In this document: piece after piece, positions 9,495-18,882 of the stretch
Numbering within the stretch: the first letter of the stretch is position 1
How the letters are laid out: each line of letters begins with the position of its first letter
Assembly: GCF_900111145.1 (NCBI RefSeq)
Contig: NZ_FOIR01000003.1
Span: 310,001-374,000 of the forward strand
Direction of reading: 5' to 3'
DNA length: 64,000 bases
Origin: Roseivirga pacifica
GTDB taxonomy: Bacteria; Bacteroidota; Bacteroidia; Cytophagales; Cyclobacteriaceae
Notes under the pieces: generated by a model
The model's database searches: none
Told to the model about the DNA's origin: nothing
What the model saw: the letters and a program-made list of their open reading frames with translations, nothing else
Made by a program: the position numbers and the translations under genes

Positions 9495-10403
9495 TTAATT
9501 GACACGGCACATCATACAACGAATACTCCCGCCCCCGTACTTTTCGATGGTCGGAATTGGAATAGCCAATAGCTCAGAATACTTACTAATTATATCTACT
9601 TGAGCTTTTGTAAGACTCAGAAAAGCAGCCTTTGACATCACTAGGATAGATTGACCATTCTTATCTTCCAACTCGAGCATGTTCCCCGCAAACTGATGCA
9701 CCTGAGCTAAAGAAATATCTACAATTTCATGACCTGTTTTGGTGAGAGCACCCAGCACCTCAGATCGTTGGTCCTCAGGAATGGATTCCGAGCAAATCAC
9801 CACGTAATCACTAGCAATGCACATCATTACATTGGTATGGTAAATTTCCTGCCCGTGTTCATCATAAGAATAAAATGCAATAGGCTCGAAACCAGTTATT
9901 TCACAGAGTTTTTCAAAGAGTTGTGCATCGGTTCTTGGAGAGATGCATGCATAAGCCAACTTATGCTCATAATCGAATATTATGCTTCCGGTACTTTCGA
10001 GAAACTTATCCTCAGACTCGTAATTACTTAGATCAATCACTTCATCAGCCACAAATCCCTGAGCCTGAAATTGCTCTACGACATCCAACCTTCTTTCGGA
10101 CCTGCGACTGGCCGTAAGCATTGGGTACAGCACTACTTTATCGTCATGAAACGAAACCCAGTTATTTGGAAAGACAGCATTGAGTTTTTTTGGCGAATCT
10201 GTATCCTCAATCACTTCTACTTCTACGCCTTTATGGCGTAGTTTTTCAACTGCAGCATCAAATTCGCCTATGGCCAATCGCTCTATTTCATCGTACTTTT
10301 GAGCACCTTCACTCGATTGAAAAGCATTCGATTCAGCGGTCTCTGGGTCGTACCCAAAGTGCTTTGGCCGAACCATCATTATTCTTTTACTAGCCTGCCT
10401 CAT
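9495..10403 (-). CDS. ctlX: CtlX-like amidinohydrolase (arginine-deiminase superfamily)
   Basis: 302 residues. The superfamily features are the N-terminal VRPKHFGYDPETAESNAFQ, the VFPNNWVSFH segment, and the C-terminal GGGSIRCMMCRVN, where Cys296 is in the nucleophile position. It fits the CtlX-type citrulline-utilisation hydrolase group of Bacteroidota. The fold attacks guanidino or ureido groups. It starts 18 nt downstream of a MetA-type outer-membrane protein gene on the same strand. The substrate cannot be read from sequence. Confidence 0.8.
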   Translation of the reverse strand: MRQASKRIMMVRPKHFGYDPETAESNAFQSSEGAQKYDEIERLAIGEFDAAVEKLRHKGVEVEVIEDTDSPKKLNAVFPNNWVSFHDDKVVLYPMLTASRRSERRLDVVEQFQAQGFVADEVIDLSNYESEDKFLESTGSIIFDYEHKLAYACISPRTDAQLFEKLCEITGFEPIAFYSYDEHGQEIYHTNVMMCIASDYVVICSESIPEDQRSEVLGALTKTGHEIVDISLAQVHQFAGNMLELEDKNGQSILVMSKAAFLSLTKAQVDIISKYSELLAIPIPTIEKYGGGSIRCMMCRVN

Positions 10404-10421
10404 TAGAGGCGAATTTGCATC

Positions 10422-11216
10422 TTATTTATGAGGTAGCAAAACGCTAAAGCCGAAGCCGAAGGTAAAATCCTTGGCAGCCTCAGAAAGACCAAACCCAGTC
10501 ATCAAATCTATCTGCATATTGGGCTTAATAGCATAAGTTAGACCAACGTTTCCATAATGTTCATGTTCACTTTCATCTATTAATACCCCGTTAAGCTCTG
10601 CAAACGCAGATAGCTTACCCGTTTTACTTAATACTCTAGAGGCATAAGCACTGTATACCACACCTGTTTGGCTTGATTCATCATAATAATTCACCCCAAA
10701 GTTACCCCCTATGGATAGCCTTTCACTTATCAGGTGATCAACCATAAGCCTAAAGTCAACTTGCGTATTAAAGCTATCAAAATCATTAACATCAAAAAGG
10801 TTTCCACCAAACATCCCCTGAACACTCAGCTGGGTTTTCTCTTTTAATGGCACCAAATTAACTTTCGCTCCAATTAAAGTCGGAATACCTCGAATACTGG
10901 AGGTCATATTATAAGTACCATCCGGCTCAGTTATACTAAATCGATTAAGGCTTTGTGAAAGCCTAAGCTCAACAGACCTACCCAAACCGTAGCGAACAAG
11001 CGTGGTATTTAAATTATACTCACGGAACTCATAATCTGAGTCAATTTTATTCTCGGAATAAAAGTAGCCGGTTTCTATTTGAAAGCTCCCCTTAGGCAAA
11101 AGGAAGGAGGACACCGATGACTTTGGGCGATCGGTGATGAGGTTTGAAACATCCTGTGCATTAATGGCTGTAGTAAACAAACAGAGCAGAAGAGGTATTA
11201 TGTACATGTTTTTCAT
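10422..11216 (-). CDS. MetA-type outer-membrane beta-barrel protein (copy 1)
   Basis: 264 residues from the ATG at 11216; an upstream TTG is in frame but unnecessary. The signal peptide ends INAQ, followed by the characteristic TDRPKSS..LLPKGSFQIETGY segment, alternating beta strands and a C-terminal SVLLPHK. It belongs to the transporter or MetA-pathway-of-phenol-degradation family, an outer-membrane barrel. It is paralogous to the gene at 11507-12304 (shared TDRPs, QIETG, GLSEAAKDFTFGFGFS-type ends). Probably co-transcribed with ctlX. Confidence 0.82.
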   Translation of the reverse strand: MKNMYIIPLLLCLFTTAINAQDVSNLITDRPKSSVSSFLLPKGSFQIETGYFYSENKIDSDYEFREYNLNTTLVRYGLGRSVELRLSQSLNRFSITEPDGTYNMTSSIRGIPTLIGAKVNLVPLKEKTQLSVQGMFGGNLFDVNDFDSFNTQVDFRLMVDHLISERLSIGGNFGVNYYDESSQTGVVYSAYASRVLSKTGKLSAFAELNGVLIDESEHEHYGNVGLTYAIKPNMQIDLMTGFGLSEAAKDFTFGFGFSVLLPHK

Positions 11217-11453
11217 AATACACAACTAGCATATAATCTCAATTAAATCCTATATAACACAACTTCGTTTAACATATTTTACCTTAAAAATCATTAACAC
11301 AACAGTTTCGATTACTTAAGTCTGAAAAGTGAGCTTATAGCTTACCAATACCTATATCAGTTAAGAAAAGTAGAAATAGATGGTTTCATAAGAGGCCATG
11401 AGGATACGACACATTCGATAGTTTTATTCTTGTACGAAAAGAATGAGTGAAAT

Positions 11454-11474
11454 AAAAAAGCCCAATCAATGGGC
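11454..11474 (-). terminator. intrinsic terminator of the TonB receptor operon
   Basis: Stem gccca / tgggc with a five-base loop. On the minus strand it is followed by six T residues, about 33 bases after the stop codon of the second MetA-type gene. Confidence 0.8.
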
Positions 11475-11506
11475 TAACAATTTTAAAGAAAACGCTCAAT
11501 GCGTGC

Positions 11507-12304
11507 CTATTTATGCGGTATTAAAGCACTAAACCCGAAACCAAAAGTAAAGTCGTTTGCGAATTCTGAAAGGCCAAAGCCAACCATGGCATCTACCTGC
11601 ATGGTAGGGTTAATGGCATAAGTAAAACCTGCGTCAATTTCGTGAGAGTCTGGTAAGAATGCATCATCCCCAAACAGACTACCGAAGAATTCTAAGTACA
11701 AACCTGCTGCATTTGAAAGTGAAGCAGCACCATATACGGAATACGCAAAACCAGTATCTTCAAACCCATTTAGTACTCTTGCGGCTACGTTTCCACCTAC
11801 TGAAAAATTATCAGCAATCACTTGATCTATCATCAATCGTAAATCAGCCTGACCAAATTCACCATCTTCCATAAATAGGTCTCCACCAACCATTCCCTGA
11901 AAACTCAACTGTGTATTAGACTCACCAAGCTCTACAATGTTTGCTTTGAAACCGATGAGGGTTGGAACAACCTGAACATCGCTAGTAATACGTCCGTCCC
12001 CATAATTCACACGAACCTTATTAAGTCCTTGTGTAAGTTTTAATTCGAACTTATCGGAAACCCCATACCTCAAAGCTGTAGAATTGAGCGTAATGGCTTG
12101 AATTTTTATATTATCTGACCCCAGCAATTCCTCGTTGAATTCGGCATATAGAAAACCTGTTTCAATCTGGAAATCGCCTTTTCTTAGCAAGTAAGCCGAC
12201 TCAGAAGCACTTGGTCGGTCAGTATTAATTTTTGGCCCATCTTGTGCCTTTAGCAATAAGCTGGAAAGGCACAGTGAAATGATAAATAGGTAAGTTCTTC
12301 TCAT
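11507..12304 (-). CDS. MetA-type outer-membrane beta-barrel protein (copy 2)
   Basis: 265 residues, signal peptide ending LLKAQ, then TDRPSASESAYLLRKGDFQIETG and a C-terminal SALIPHK. The same family as the gene at 10422-11216 and clearly a duplicate of it. It starts 23 nt after the thioredoxin-like gene and is the last gene of the TonB receptor operon. Its link with a TonB receptor and a thioredoxin suggests envelope uptake or envelope maintenance, but no ligand can be assigned. Confidence 0.82.
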   Translation of the reverse strand: MRRTYLFIISLCLSSLLLKAQDGPKINTDRPSASESAYLLRKGDFQIETGFLYAEFNEELLGSDNIKIQAITLNSTALRYGVSDKFELKLTQGLNKVRVNYGDGRITSDVQVVPTLIGFKANIVELGESNTQLSFQGMVGGDLFMEDGEFGQADLRLMIDQVIADNFSVGGNVAARVLNGFEDTGFAYSVYGAASLSNAAGLYLEFFGSLFGDDAFLPDSHEIDAGFTYAINPTMQVDAMVGFGLSEFANDFTFGFGFSALIPHK

Positions 12305-12327
12305 AGCAACAAACTTATATTAAATCG

Positions 12328-12789
12328 TCATTTATTACTAAATGAACGCAAGGATTTTTTGAGCTCGGCACGACTCATGTATGCGAACGACCGGCCTTCG
12401 ACCCTCATGTCTTTATTTAAAAAAATGAGTACTGGTGGTGCAAAAACACTGTTTTTCCTCATTGCTAGCAGGTTTACAATTGGGTGGAAACGCTGCCCTT
12501 CTAACCCAGAATAGTTCAAACCATCAAACATCACAGCTTCTTTCGATTCGGCATCAAAACGTACCGCATAATAAGCCGCCAACTCCTTGACGATTTCGGG
12601 ATGATTGAACGATTCTCGCTCCATCTTTTTGCAATAGGCACACCAACTCGTGTAGAATTCCACAAAAACAGGCTTTGGTTCGGCCGCCATAGCTGAATCT
12701 AGTTGTTCAAAGCTCAGCCAATTTACTTTCTGCCCTTTAAGTGAAAAGGCTACAACTGAAAACAAAGATATAAGCAGAAGCAGTCTCAT
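12328..12789 (-). CDS. periplasmic thioredoxin-like protein
   Basis: 153 residues with a signal peptide (to about LKGQ, residue 20). The thioredoxin active site is Cys50-Ala-Tyr-Cys53 in FYTSWCAYCKKMERESF, the pattern of the thioredoxin_7/DsbD-C-like group. It likely reduces or exchanges disulfides in the periplasm. Its ATG overlaps the TAA stop of the TonB receptor by one base (TAATG), so translation is coupled. A possible client is the receptor itself, which carries a CxxC in its plug. Confidence 0.85.
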   Translation of the reverse strand: MRLLLLISLFSVVAFSLKGQKVNWLSFEQLDSAMAAEPKPVFVEFYTSWCAYCKKMERESFNHPEIVKELAAYYAVRFDAESKEAVMFDGLNYSGLEGQRFHPIVNLLAMRKNSVFAPPVLIFLNKDMRVEGRSFAYMSRAELKKSLRSFSNK

Positions 12790-15140
12790 TAATCTCTATT
12801 GCCAATTTTTAAGCCTACAAAGTAAGTTCGTGGTCTGCCCGGACCATAGATGTAATCAGAATCTCTCGTTGGTCCTGTCTGAAAGTCGCTTTGATAACTA
12901 TTCCAAAGGTTCTGCACGCCTGCACTTGCCTCCAAGTGCAATTTGCTACCCAAATGAAAATGATGCGCCACCTTTATGGTACTATCCCAAAACCAGTCCG
13001 AATTGCGAATAACCATTTGGCCGGTGCTTTGTAAAATTTCCGGCACCTTCATTGGCCCAGTAAGCACATTGGCGAAAGAAAATTGCCAATCCTTTTCGGT
13101 ACTATAACTCACATTGAAAAAACCATAATGGTTAGGCATACGCATAAACTCATCGCTCACAACTGTGCTACCCTCTGCACTACCTTCAGGTTCAAACAAC
13201 ACTTGTTCCTCCACATACCTTGATTGCTGTAAAGTAAAACCCGACTGATACGTCCAAGACTGGGTGGCATAATTTAGCTCTAAATTCACCCCTGTTACAT
13301 ATGCACCCTCACCATTACGCACCTCTTCTACCAACGAGCCATTTGGCAACTGACTGCCAGTATTAACCAACACAAAAGGGTTATTTAAACGATTATAGAA
13401 ACCTTCAATCACTAAACTAATTTGATTACTAGCCTCAGTCTGCGTATAACTAAAGGAGCCCGTAAACGCATCGGAAGTTTCTTTATCTAGCCCATCGGAA
13501 ATAATTACGAACAGAGGCTCGCCACCTGCCGAAGAGATGTGAAGATCTTCATTAAAGGCTTGAGGAGCCCGAAATCCACGGGCGTACCCTCCTCTAAATT
13601 GCCAATTTTGAGACAAATCATACAGCATGGTAAAACGCGGGCTTAAAACGGAAAGCTTATTTTCTATGCTTCTTGAAATATCCCCCAGCTCATAAAGACC
13701 AGAAACCTTTGATTGATCAAAACGGACACCACTTAATAGCTTTAACCTATCATTGGTTTGCCATTCCCATTGAATAAACGCCCCCAAATTTGTTACCTGT
13801 TGATCTACGATTCTATTATATCCCGGGATTCTATCATCGGTAGTATTATGCTGTAATTCTACACCCGAAATAAAAGCATGGGTACCGCCATTGGCATGGC
13901 TCCATTGCACCCCACTTACTAAAGCCTGATCAGTTGTTTCACCATAAGCATTAGCTGCCAACAAACTATCTTGAGCGGTGTAACTCCCTCCCAAACCTCC
14001 ATAATAACTATCGCGATCTGTATGCTGAATAGAACCGTACAGTGAAAGCTTATCAATACCGTCATTCAAAATCTGATCTACATTCAAACCGCCCATCACA
14101 ATATTATGATCTAGCTGTTCGGTGATATCAGTGTATTCAGGAGGGAGAGAAAGCAGGTTCCCTCCTCTCCTGTATTCATCAATTAAACTGGCATCTAAAG
14201 TAAGTTTGGTAGAAGGCCTTGGCTTGTAGAAAAACTTAGTGCCAACAGAGGCCGATTCGAGCTCAACCATCTCGGTAAAACCATCACCATTTGCATCGTA
14301 AGATTCGCGGTTTCTCAAGCTTGCAAAACCAGATATTCCGTAGGCTAAATCGTTGGCCACGTAGGCTCCATTTATGGTATGATTGAAGTCATTCGACTGC
14401 CCATCGATCGAGGCGTAATTTGACTTAACCTCCCAAGTATTAAGCACAGGTTCTTTAGTAATAATATTGATAGTTCCGGCTATGGCATTCGAACCGTAGA
14501 GGGCAGAGCCACCACCTTTAACAACCTCAATCCTGTCGATCATATAAACTGGAATTTGCTCCAATCCATACACACCTACAAGTGCAGAAAACACCGGCCG
14601 GCTATTCACCAATACTTGAGTATACGGACCTTCGAGACCGTTCATGCGAACTTGGGTAAATCCACAATTCTGACAATTCGTTTCCACCCTCAAACCGGGT
14701 TGAAAATTAAGCCCTTCTGCCAGATTAACTGACTGAGTTAAGTTCAATGTTTTCTGCCCGATCACATCTACTCGAACTGGTGCTTCTCTTCGGTTTTGTT
14801 CATATCGAGAAGCACTAACCACCACATCATCTAAGCCAAGTACATCGGGGATAACATGAACTTCAACTGTTGCGGTTTTGTCATTTTCGACAGTTACTTC
14901 AACCACCTCATTTTTGTACCCAACAAAGGACACCACGAGCCGAACTACTCCTACTGGAAGGTCTTCAAAAATAAACCGACCATGCTCATTGGTTACAGTA
15001 GCCCTATTGGTATTACCGACCACCACCACTGCGCTTTGCAGTGGACCTTCAAAATCTTTGACAATACCTACGATACTTCCTTGAGCAAAAGACGATAGGT
15101 AGCAAAAAACAAGACAGCTGGAAAGTAAAAGACACCTCAT
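12789..15140 (-). CDS. TonB-dependent outer-membrane receptor
   Basis: 783 residues. Signal peptide to residue 20, carboxypeptidase-like regulatory domain about 22-97, TonB-box-like LDDVVVSASR at 103-112, plug domain about 115-220, then a 22-strand-type barrel ending RTYFVGLKIGNRD. Cys156 and Cys159 (NCQNCGF) sit in the plug, a feature of one Bacteroidota receptor subgroup similar to ferri-siderophore/haem receptors. First gene of an operon with a thioredoxin-like and a MetA-type protein. Operator-like palindromes lie 60-110 bp upstream, compatible with metal-dependent control. The ligand is inferred, not shown. Confidence 0.88.
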   Translation of the reverse strand: MRCLLLSSCLVFCYLSSFAQGSIVGIVKDFEGPLQSAVVVVGNTNRATVTNEHGRFIFEDLPVGVVRLVVSFVGYKNEVVEVTVENDKTATVEVHVIPDVLGLDDVVVSASRYEQNRREAPVRVDVIGQKTLNLTQSVNLAEGLNFQPGLRVETNCQNCGFTQVRMNGLEGPYTQVLVNSRPVFSALVGVYGLEQIPVYMIDRIEVVKGGGSALYGSNAIAGTINIITKEPVLNTWEVKSNYASIDGQSNDFNHTINGAYVANDLAYGISGFASLRNRESYDANGDGFTEMVELESASVGTKFFYKPRPSTKLTLDASLIDEYRRGGNLLSLPPEYTDITEQLDHNIVMGGLNVDQILNDGIDKLSLYGSIQHTDRDSYYGGLGGSYTAQDSLLAANAYGETTDQALVSGVQWSHANGGTHAFISGVELQHNTTDDRIPGYNRIVDQQVTNLGAFIQWEWQTNDRLKLLSGVRFDQSKVSGLYELGDISRSIENKLSVLSPRFTMLYDLSQNWQFRGGYARGFRAPQAFNEDLHISSAGGEPLFVIISDGLDKETSDAFTGSFSYTQTEASNQISLVIEGFYNRLNNPFVLVNTGSQLPNGSLVEEVRNGEGAYVTGVNLELNYATQSWTYQSGFTLQQSRYVEEQVLFEPEGSAEGSTVVSDEFMRMPNHYGFFNVSYSTEKDWQFSFANVLTGPMKVPEILQSTGQMVIRNSDWFWDSTIKVAHHFHLGSKLHLEASAGVQNLWNSYQSDFQTGPTRDSDYIYGPGRPRTYFVGLKIGNRD

Positions 15141-15198
15141 ATTTGGCTTAAAAGTTTTTACAAACCTAAGCCATCAATAAGTTAGTTCAAATAATATT

Positions 15199-15250
15199 TT
15201 TAGATATTATCTATTTTAATTTTTAGATTAATCTAAATTAATTAGATTAA
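15199..15250 (-). promoter_or_regulatory. palindromic operator-like sites upstream of the TonB receptor
   Basis: TTTAGATTAATCTAAA at 15222-15237 is a perfect 16-bp palindrome. A second, shorter palindrome with the same arms (TAGAT-att-ATCTA) lies at 15201-15213, and a third half-site (TTAGATTAA) at 15242-15250. The arms resemble DtxR/IdeR-type iron boxes, and also a Fur-like inverted repeat. The cluster sits in the AT-rich gap between hisIE and the receptor gene. The regulator is an inference. Confidence 0.55.
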
Positions 15251-15279
15251 AAACTATCATTCAGTATTTTAACTGACAT

Positions 15280-15894
15280 CTATTTATGTCTTTCTTTAAG
15301 TATAGACACAACATCAGAAAGAGAAAACCCTTTAGCTTCAAGCAGCATCATATAGTGAAAAAGCAAGTCTGCAGACTCGTCTAGAAAGAGTTTATCATCA
15401 TTATCTTTAGCTTCAATCACCACCTCAACAGCTTCTTCTCCTACCTTTTGCGCAACCTTATTTATTCCTTTAGAAAAAAGTCGAGCTACATAAGACTCGT
15501 CAGTTGGCAACTGCCTTCTCTCCTTTATAACATCGGTAAGATAACCTAAGAATTGAAGATCGTTCTTATTCTCTTCTTGCCAACAAGTATCTGTTCCCGT
15601 GTGGCACGTTGGGCCCTCCGGATTGACTTTTACCAAGAGCGCATCTTGATCACAGTCGGGAGAAATAGACACCAACCTCAGGTAGTTTTCCGAAGTCTCA
15701 CCTTTGGTCCAAAGTCGATTTTTGGAGCGGCTGAAAAAGGTCACTTTCTGCGTAGCTAAAGTCTTCTCCAATGCCTCTTCATTCATGTACCCGAGCATTA
15801 AAACCTTGCCCGTTCGCGCATCCTGAATGATAGCCGGAATTAGACCATCCTCCTTACTAAAATCCAATTCTTTTATTGATGATAATGTTCTCAT
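15280..15894 (-). CDS. hisIE: bifunctional phosphoribosyl-AMP cyclohydrolase / phosphoribosyl-ATP diphosphatase
   Basis: 204 residues, a fused HisI-HisE catalysing the second and third steps of histidine synthesis. HisI occupies about 1-110 with the metal and active-site segments [14 protein letters not shown] and [19 protein letters not shown]. HisE occupies about 115-204 with [12 protein letters not shown] and [13 protein letters not shown]. Its ATG overlaps the hisF stop (ATGA). Last gene of the phhA-his operon; no strong terminator is visible after it. Confidence 0.95.
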   Translation of the reverse strand: MRTLSSIKELDFSKEDGLIPAIIQDARTGKVLMLGYMNEEALEKTLATQKVTFFSRSKNRLWTKGETSENYLRLVSISPDCDQDALLVKVNPEGPTCHTGTDTCWQEENKNDLQFLGYLTDVIKERRQLPTDESYVARLFSKGINKVAQKVGEEAVEVVIEAKDNDDKLFLDESADLLFHYMMLLEAKGFSLSDVVSILKERHK

Positions 15895-16652
15895 ATTTCT
15901 ATCCTTACCGGGATGTTTTCAGTATTCAAATAATTCTTTAATGCTGGAATTGAAATTTCTCCAAAGTGAAAAATACTTGCCGCTAATGCCGCATCCGATT
16001 TGCCTTTAGTAAAGGAATCTACAAAGTGATTCATAGCCCCAGCTCCCCCTGATGCAATCACCGGAATAGACAACATCTCAGACACCTCTGCAGTCAGCGC
16101 ATCGGCAAATCCCGCCTTGGTTCCATCATGGTCCATAGAGGTTAAAAGTATCTCTCCGGCACCCCTGTCCTGCACCTCTTTTGCCCATGAAATTGTGCGT
16201 AACTCGGTAGCTGTCCTACCCCCTCTCACATGCACAATATGTTCACCATTTACCAAGCGTGTATCAATCGCTACAACTACGCATTGACTTCCAAATTCCA
16301 AGGCTAATTCATTGATCAATTCGGGACGCTTTACAGCCGAAGAATTGATCGAAATCTTATCGGCTCCGGCATCCAACAAAGCCGACACATCCTCCTTAGT
16401 ACTAATACCACCACCTACCGTAAATGGAATATTTATTTCAGCAGCTACACGTTTCACCAGCTCCACCAATGTCTTCCTTTTTTCTACCGTGGCAGTAATA
16501 TCCAGAAAGACCAATTCATCGGCTCCCTCTCTTGCATATTGAGCAGCCAGCTCCACAGGATCACCAGCATCGCGTAGCTCCACAAAGTTTACGCCTTTTA
16601 CTGTTCTGCCATCTTTAATATCTAGGCAGGGAATAATTCTTTTTGTTAACAC
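15891..16652 (-). CDS. hisF: imidazole glycerol phosphate synthase, cyclase subunit
   Basis: 253 residues with a GTG start at 16652, set by the family N-terminus [19 protein letters not shown]. It is a (beta-alpha)8 barrel with the catalytic Asp of CLDIKDG (about residue 11) and the second Asp in [14 protein letters not shown]. It accepts ammonia from HisH and makes IGP and AICAR. It lies 23 nt after hisA and overlaps hisIE by 4 nt. Confidence 0.96.
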   Translation of the reverse strand: MLTKRIIPCLDIKDGRTVKGVNFVELRDAGDPVELAAQYAREGADELVFLDITATVEKRKTLVELVKRVAAEINIPFTVGGGISTKEDVSALLDAGADKISINSSAVKRPELINELALEFGSQCVVVAIDTRLVNGEHIVHVRGGRTATELRTISWAKEVQDRGAGEILLTSMDHDGTKAGFADALTAEVSEMLSIPVIASGGAGAMNHFVDSFTKGKSDAALAASIFHFGEISIPALKNYLNTENIPVRIEI

Positions 16653-16675
16653 CTTCTTTCTTTTTAATGGATGTT

Positions 16676-17395
16676 TTATGAATTGAATGCAGCCAACTCC
16701 TCAAGGCTAATTCGGCCTTCATAATATGCCTTACCCACAATGGTTCCATACACACCAATCTGGCTCAGCGCTTCTAAATCACTTAGTTCAGCCACTCCAC
16801 CGCTCGCAATTAGTCTAAGAGCAGGAAAACGCGCTAAAATTCGCTTGTACAAGTCTATTGCCGGCCCTTGCAGCATGCCGTCCTTGCTAACATCGGTGCA
16901 AATGCAATACTGCGCGCCAGCATCAATATACTCCTCTAAAAAAGAGAACAATTCAAGCCCTGAGTCCTCTTGCCAGCCGCTGATGGCTATTTGCTCGTTA
17001 ATCACATCAGCACCAAGAACAATGCGTTCGGCACCAAATTCTTTCAGCCAGCCCTTTACCAGCGGCTTGTCTTTTGCAGCAATACTACCAGCCGTAATTT
17101 GCTTTGCACCCGCTTTAAATACGGCCTCAAGCGACTCGTTCGACTTAACACCTCCACCAAAGTCGACATCCAAATTGGTTTCCGAAGTAATAGAGTCCAA
17201 AATCGACAAGTTCTGAGGCTTTTGAGCCTTTGCTCCATCCAGGTCGACTAGATGAAGATTAGTTATACCAGCTTGTTCAAACTCTTTGGCCACAGCCAAC
17301 GGACTATCTGAATACTCTGTTTTCTGATTATAATCGCCTTTGGTCAGGCGAACTGCCTTTCCATCTATAATATCTATGGCGGGAATCACTTTCAT
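16676..17395 (-). CDS. hisA: ProFAR isomerase (phosphoribosylformimino-AICAR ribotide isomerase)
   Basis: 239 residues. The N-terminus [17 protein letters not shown] carries the catalytic Asp8, and the second acid is in the [13 protein letters not shown] segment. Phosphate-binding loops GGGVKS and ASGGVAE are present. Fourth step of histidine synthesis. It lies between hisH and hisF in the usual order. Confidence 0.96.
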   Translation of the reverse strand: MKVIPAIDIIDGKAVRLTKGDYNQKTEYSDSPLAVAKEFEQAGITNLHLVDLDGAKAQKPQNLSILDSITSETNLDVDFGGGVKSNESLEAVFKAGAKQITAGSIAAKDKPLVKGWLKEFGAERIVLGADVINEQIAISGWQEDSGLELFSFLEEYIDAGAQYCICTDVSKDGMLQGPAIDLYKRILARFPALRLIASGGVAELSDLEALSQIGVYGTIVGKAYYEGRISLEELAAFNS

Positions 17396-17430
17396 GATTT
17401 AATTCTTAATTTTTAATGGTGAATGTTTAA

Positions 17431-18012
17431 TTAGAGAGAAAGGAAGTTCTTCAAAATCTGCTCCCCAACCTTGCCACTTTTCTCTGGGTGCGCCTGCAAT
17501 GCATAGAAATTATCCTTATTTAACGCAGCTGAGAAGCGATTTACATAATTCGTTTCAGCGATAGTGTACTCGCTCAATTCGGCATAGTAGCTGTGCACAT
17601 AATACACATAAGGCGCTTCGTTCAGCCCATCAAACAGCGGGCTATTCATCGCCTCTAGGTTGTTCCAGCCCATTTGGGGCACCTTCAATTTTGGCTCGAA
17701 CTTCTTCACATTGATATCGAAGATACCGAGACAGTCAGTATCGTTTTCCTCAGAGTGCTTACAAAGTAATTGCAAGCCCAAGCACACCCCAAAAACCGGC
17801 TGTTTGAGTGACTTTATTACCTCATCGAGCTTTCGTTCTTTTAAAAAACTCATGGCTGTGCTGGCCTCTCCCACACCAGGAAAAATCACCTTATCGGCTG
17901 CTTGAATAACTTCCTGATCGGCAGAAAGCACAGGTTCAACGCCCAGTCGGTTGAGTGCATATATCACCGACTGGGTATTACCTGCATTGTAATCTATAAT
18001 GACAACATTCAT
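17431..18012 (-). CDS. hisH: imidazole glycerol phosphate synthase, glutaminase subunit
   Basis: 193 residues from the ATG at 18012; an upstream in-frame TTG at 18033 would add an unlikely MFLVFEY extension. Class-I glutamine amidotransferase with nucleophile Cys77 in FGVCLGLQLL and the His-Glu pair in QAHPEKSG near residue 175. It supplies ammonia to HisF. It begins 30 nt after phhA in the same transcript. Confidence 0.95.
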   Translation of the reverse strand: MNVVIIDYNAGNTQSVIYALNRLGVEPVLSADQEVIQAADKVIFPGVGEASTAMSFLKERKLDEVIKSLKQPVFGVCLGLQLLCKHSEENDTDCLGIFDINVKKFEPKLKVPQMGWNNLEAMNSPLFDGLNEAPYVYYVHSYYAELSEYTIAETNYVNRFSAALNKDNFYALQAHPEKSGKVGEQILKNFLSL

Positions 18013-18042
18013 ATACTCGAAAACTAAAAACAAGAAAAACGG

Positions 18043-18777
18043 TTAAGCAACCGTTTCTCTTTCTTTCAACTTTTGTTCAATCTTTGACTTTATCTCAGGA
18101 ATTGACTCATACAACTGCTCGTAAGAATCGATGATGAAGTAATTCTCTTGCATTTTGTCCTTGCGGTATGGTGTATCCAATATCTTATCTACATCGTACT
18201 CAAAGTGGTTTGGCTCGTCTGAAAGCGAGAATTTTGTCTCACCAGATGATGATAGAATGCCTGCACCGTAAATTCTCAGCCCCTCTTCTTCGCGAATAAG
18301 ACCAAATTCAATAGTGAACCAGTAAATTCTTGACAGCAAGTGAATGGCCCACTCATCATCAATCCATTCTTGACCAAACTTGCTAATAGCCTGCAAAAAG
18401 TCTACAAAGGCCTGATTAGTTAGCAACGGAATATGGGCGAACACATCATGAAACATGTCTGGCTCTTCTAGGTAATCCAATTCGCTCATTTTTCGCACCC
18501 AAGTGGTAGCAGGAAACTTCTTGTTCGCCATTAGATCGAAGAATAGGGAATCTTCTACAATGCCAGGCACAGCATAAATTTCCCATCCTGTGAGCTCACG
18601 CAAAATCTTATTGGTTTCTTCAAAGTTTGGAATGGCCTCGCCAGTAAAGTCGATCTTTTCTAGGCCAGTTAAAAACTCTTTAGTGGCAGCCTTAGGCAAT
18701 GCCGGAAACTGCCGATCGAAGAGAATCTTCCAGACTTGCTGGTCTTCTGCTGTGTAGTTTTCGTAGTTCTGTTTCAT
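18043..18777 (-). CDS. phhA: phenylalanine 4-monooxygenase
   Basis: 244 residues from the ATG at 18777, chosen because homologues begin MKQxYxxYTAED; an ATG at 18801 and a TTG at 18810 are also in frame. The iron ligands are visible: His110 and His115 (DMFHDVFAHIP) and Glu157 (WFTIEFGL). Converts phenylalanine to tyrosine with tetrahydropterin and oxygen. There is no regulatory ACT domain, as expected for a bacterial enzyme. It heads the operon phhA-hisH-hisA-hisF-hisIE and is preceded by an attenuator-like leader. Confidence 0.93.
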   Translation of the reverse strand: MKQNYENYTAEDQQVWKILFDRQFPALPKAATKEFLTGLEKIDFTGEAIPNFEETNKILRELTGWEIYAVPGIVEDSLFFDLMANKKFPATTWVRKMSELDYLEEPDMFHDVFAHIPLLTNQAFVDFLQAISKFGQEWIDDEWAIHLLSRIYWFTIEFGLIREEEGLRIYGAGILSSSGETKFSLSDEPNHFEYDVDKILDTPYRKDKMQENYFIIDSYEQLYESIPEIKSKIEQKLKERETVA

Positions 18778-18811
18778 TATTTTATTGTTTATCGATTCCA
18801 TTTTGGGCAAT

Positions 18812-18842
18812 AAAAAAACCCGGCTCTTTCGGAACCGGGTTT
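18812..18842 (-). terminator. intrinsic terminator inside the phhA leader (attenuator)
   Basis: On the minus strand: AACCCGG, a short interior, then CCGGGTT followed at once by a run of seven T residues (18818-18812, partly shared with the stem). It lies between the leader ORF and the phhA start codon, so it would stop transcription before any structural gene unless prevented from folding. The ascending arm CCGGTTCCGA (18838-18829) can alternatively pair with leader bases 18895-18886. Confidence 0.8.
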
Positions 18843-18882
18843 GATATATAAATTTCTTTTTGTCTAATGAAATTGCATACAG

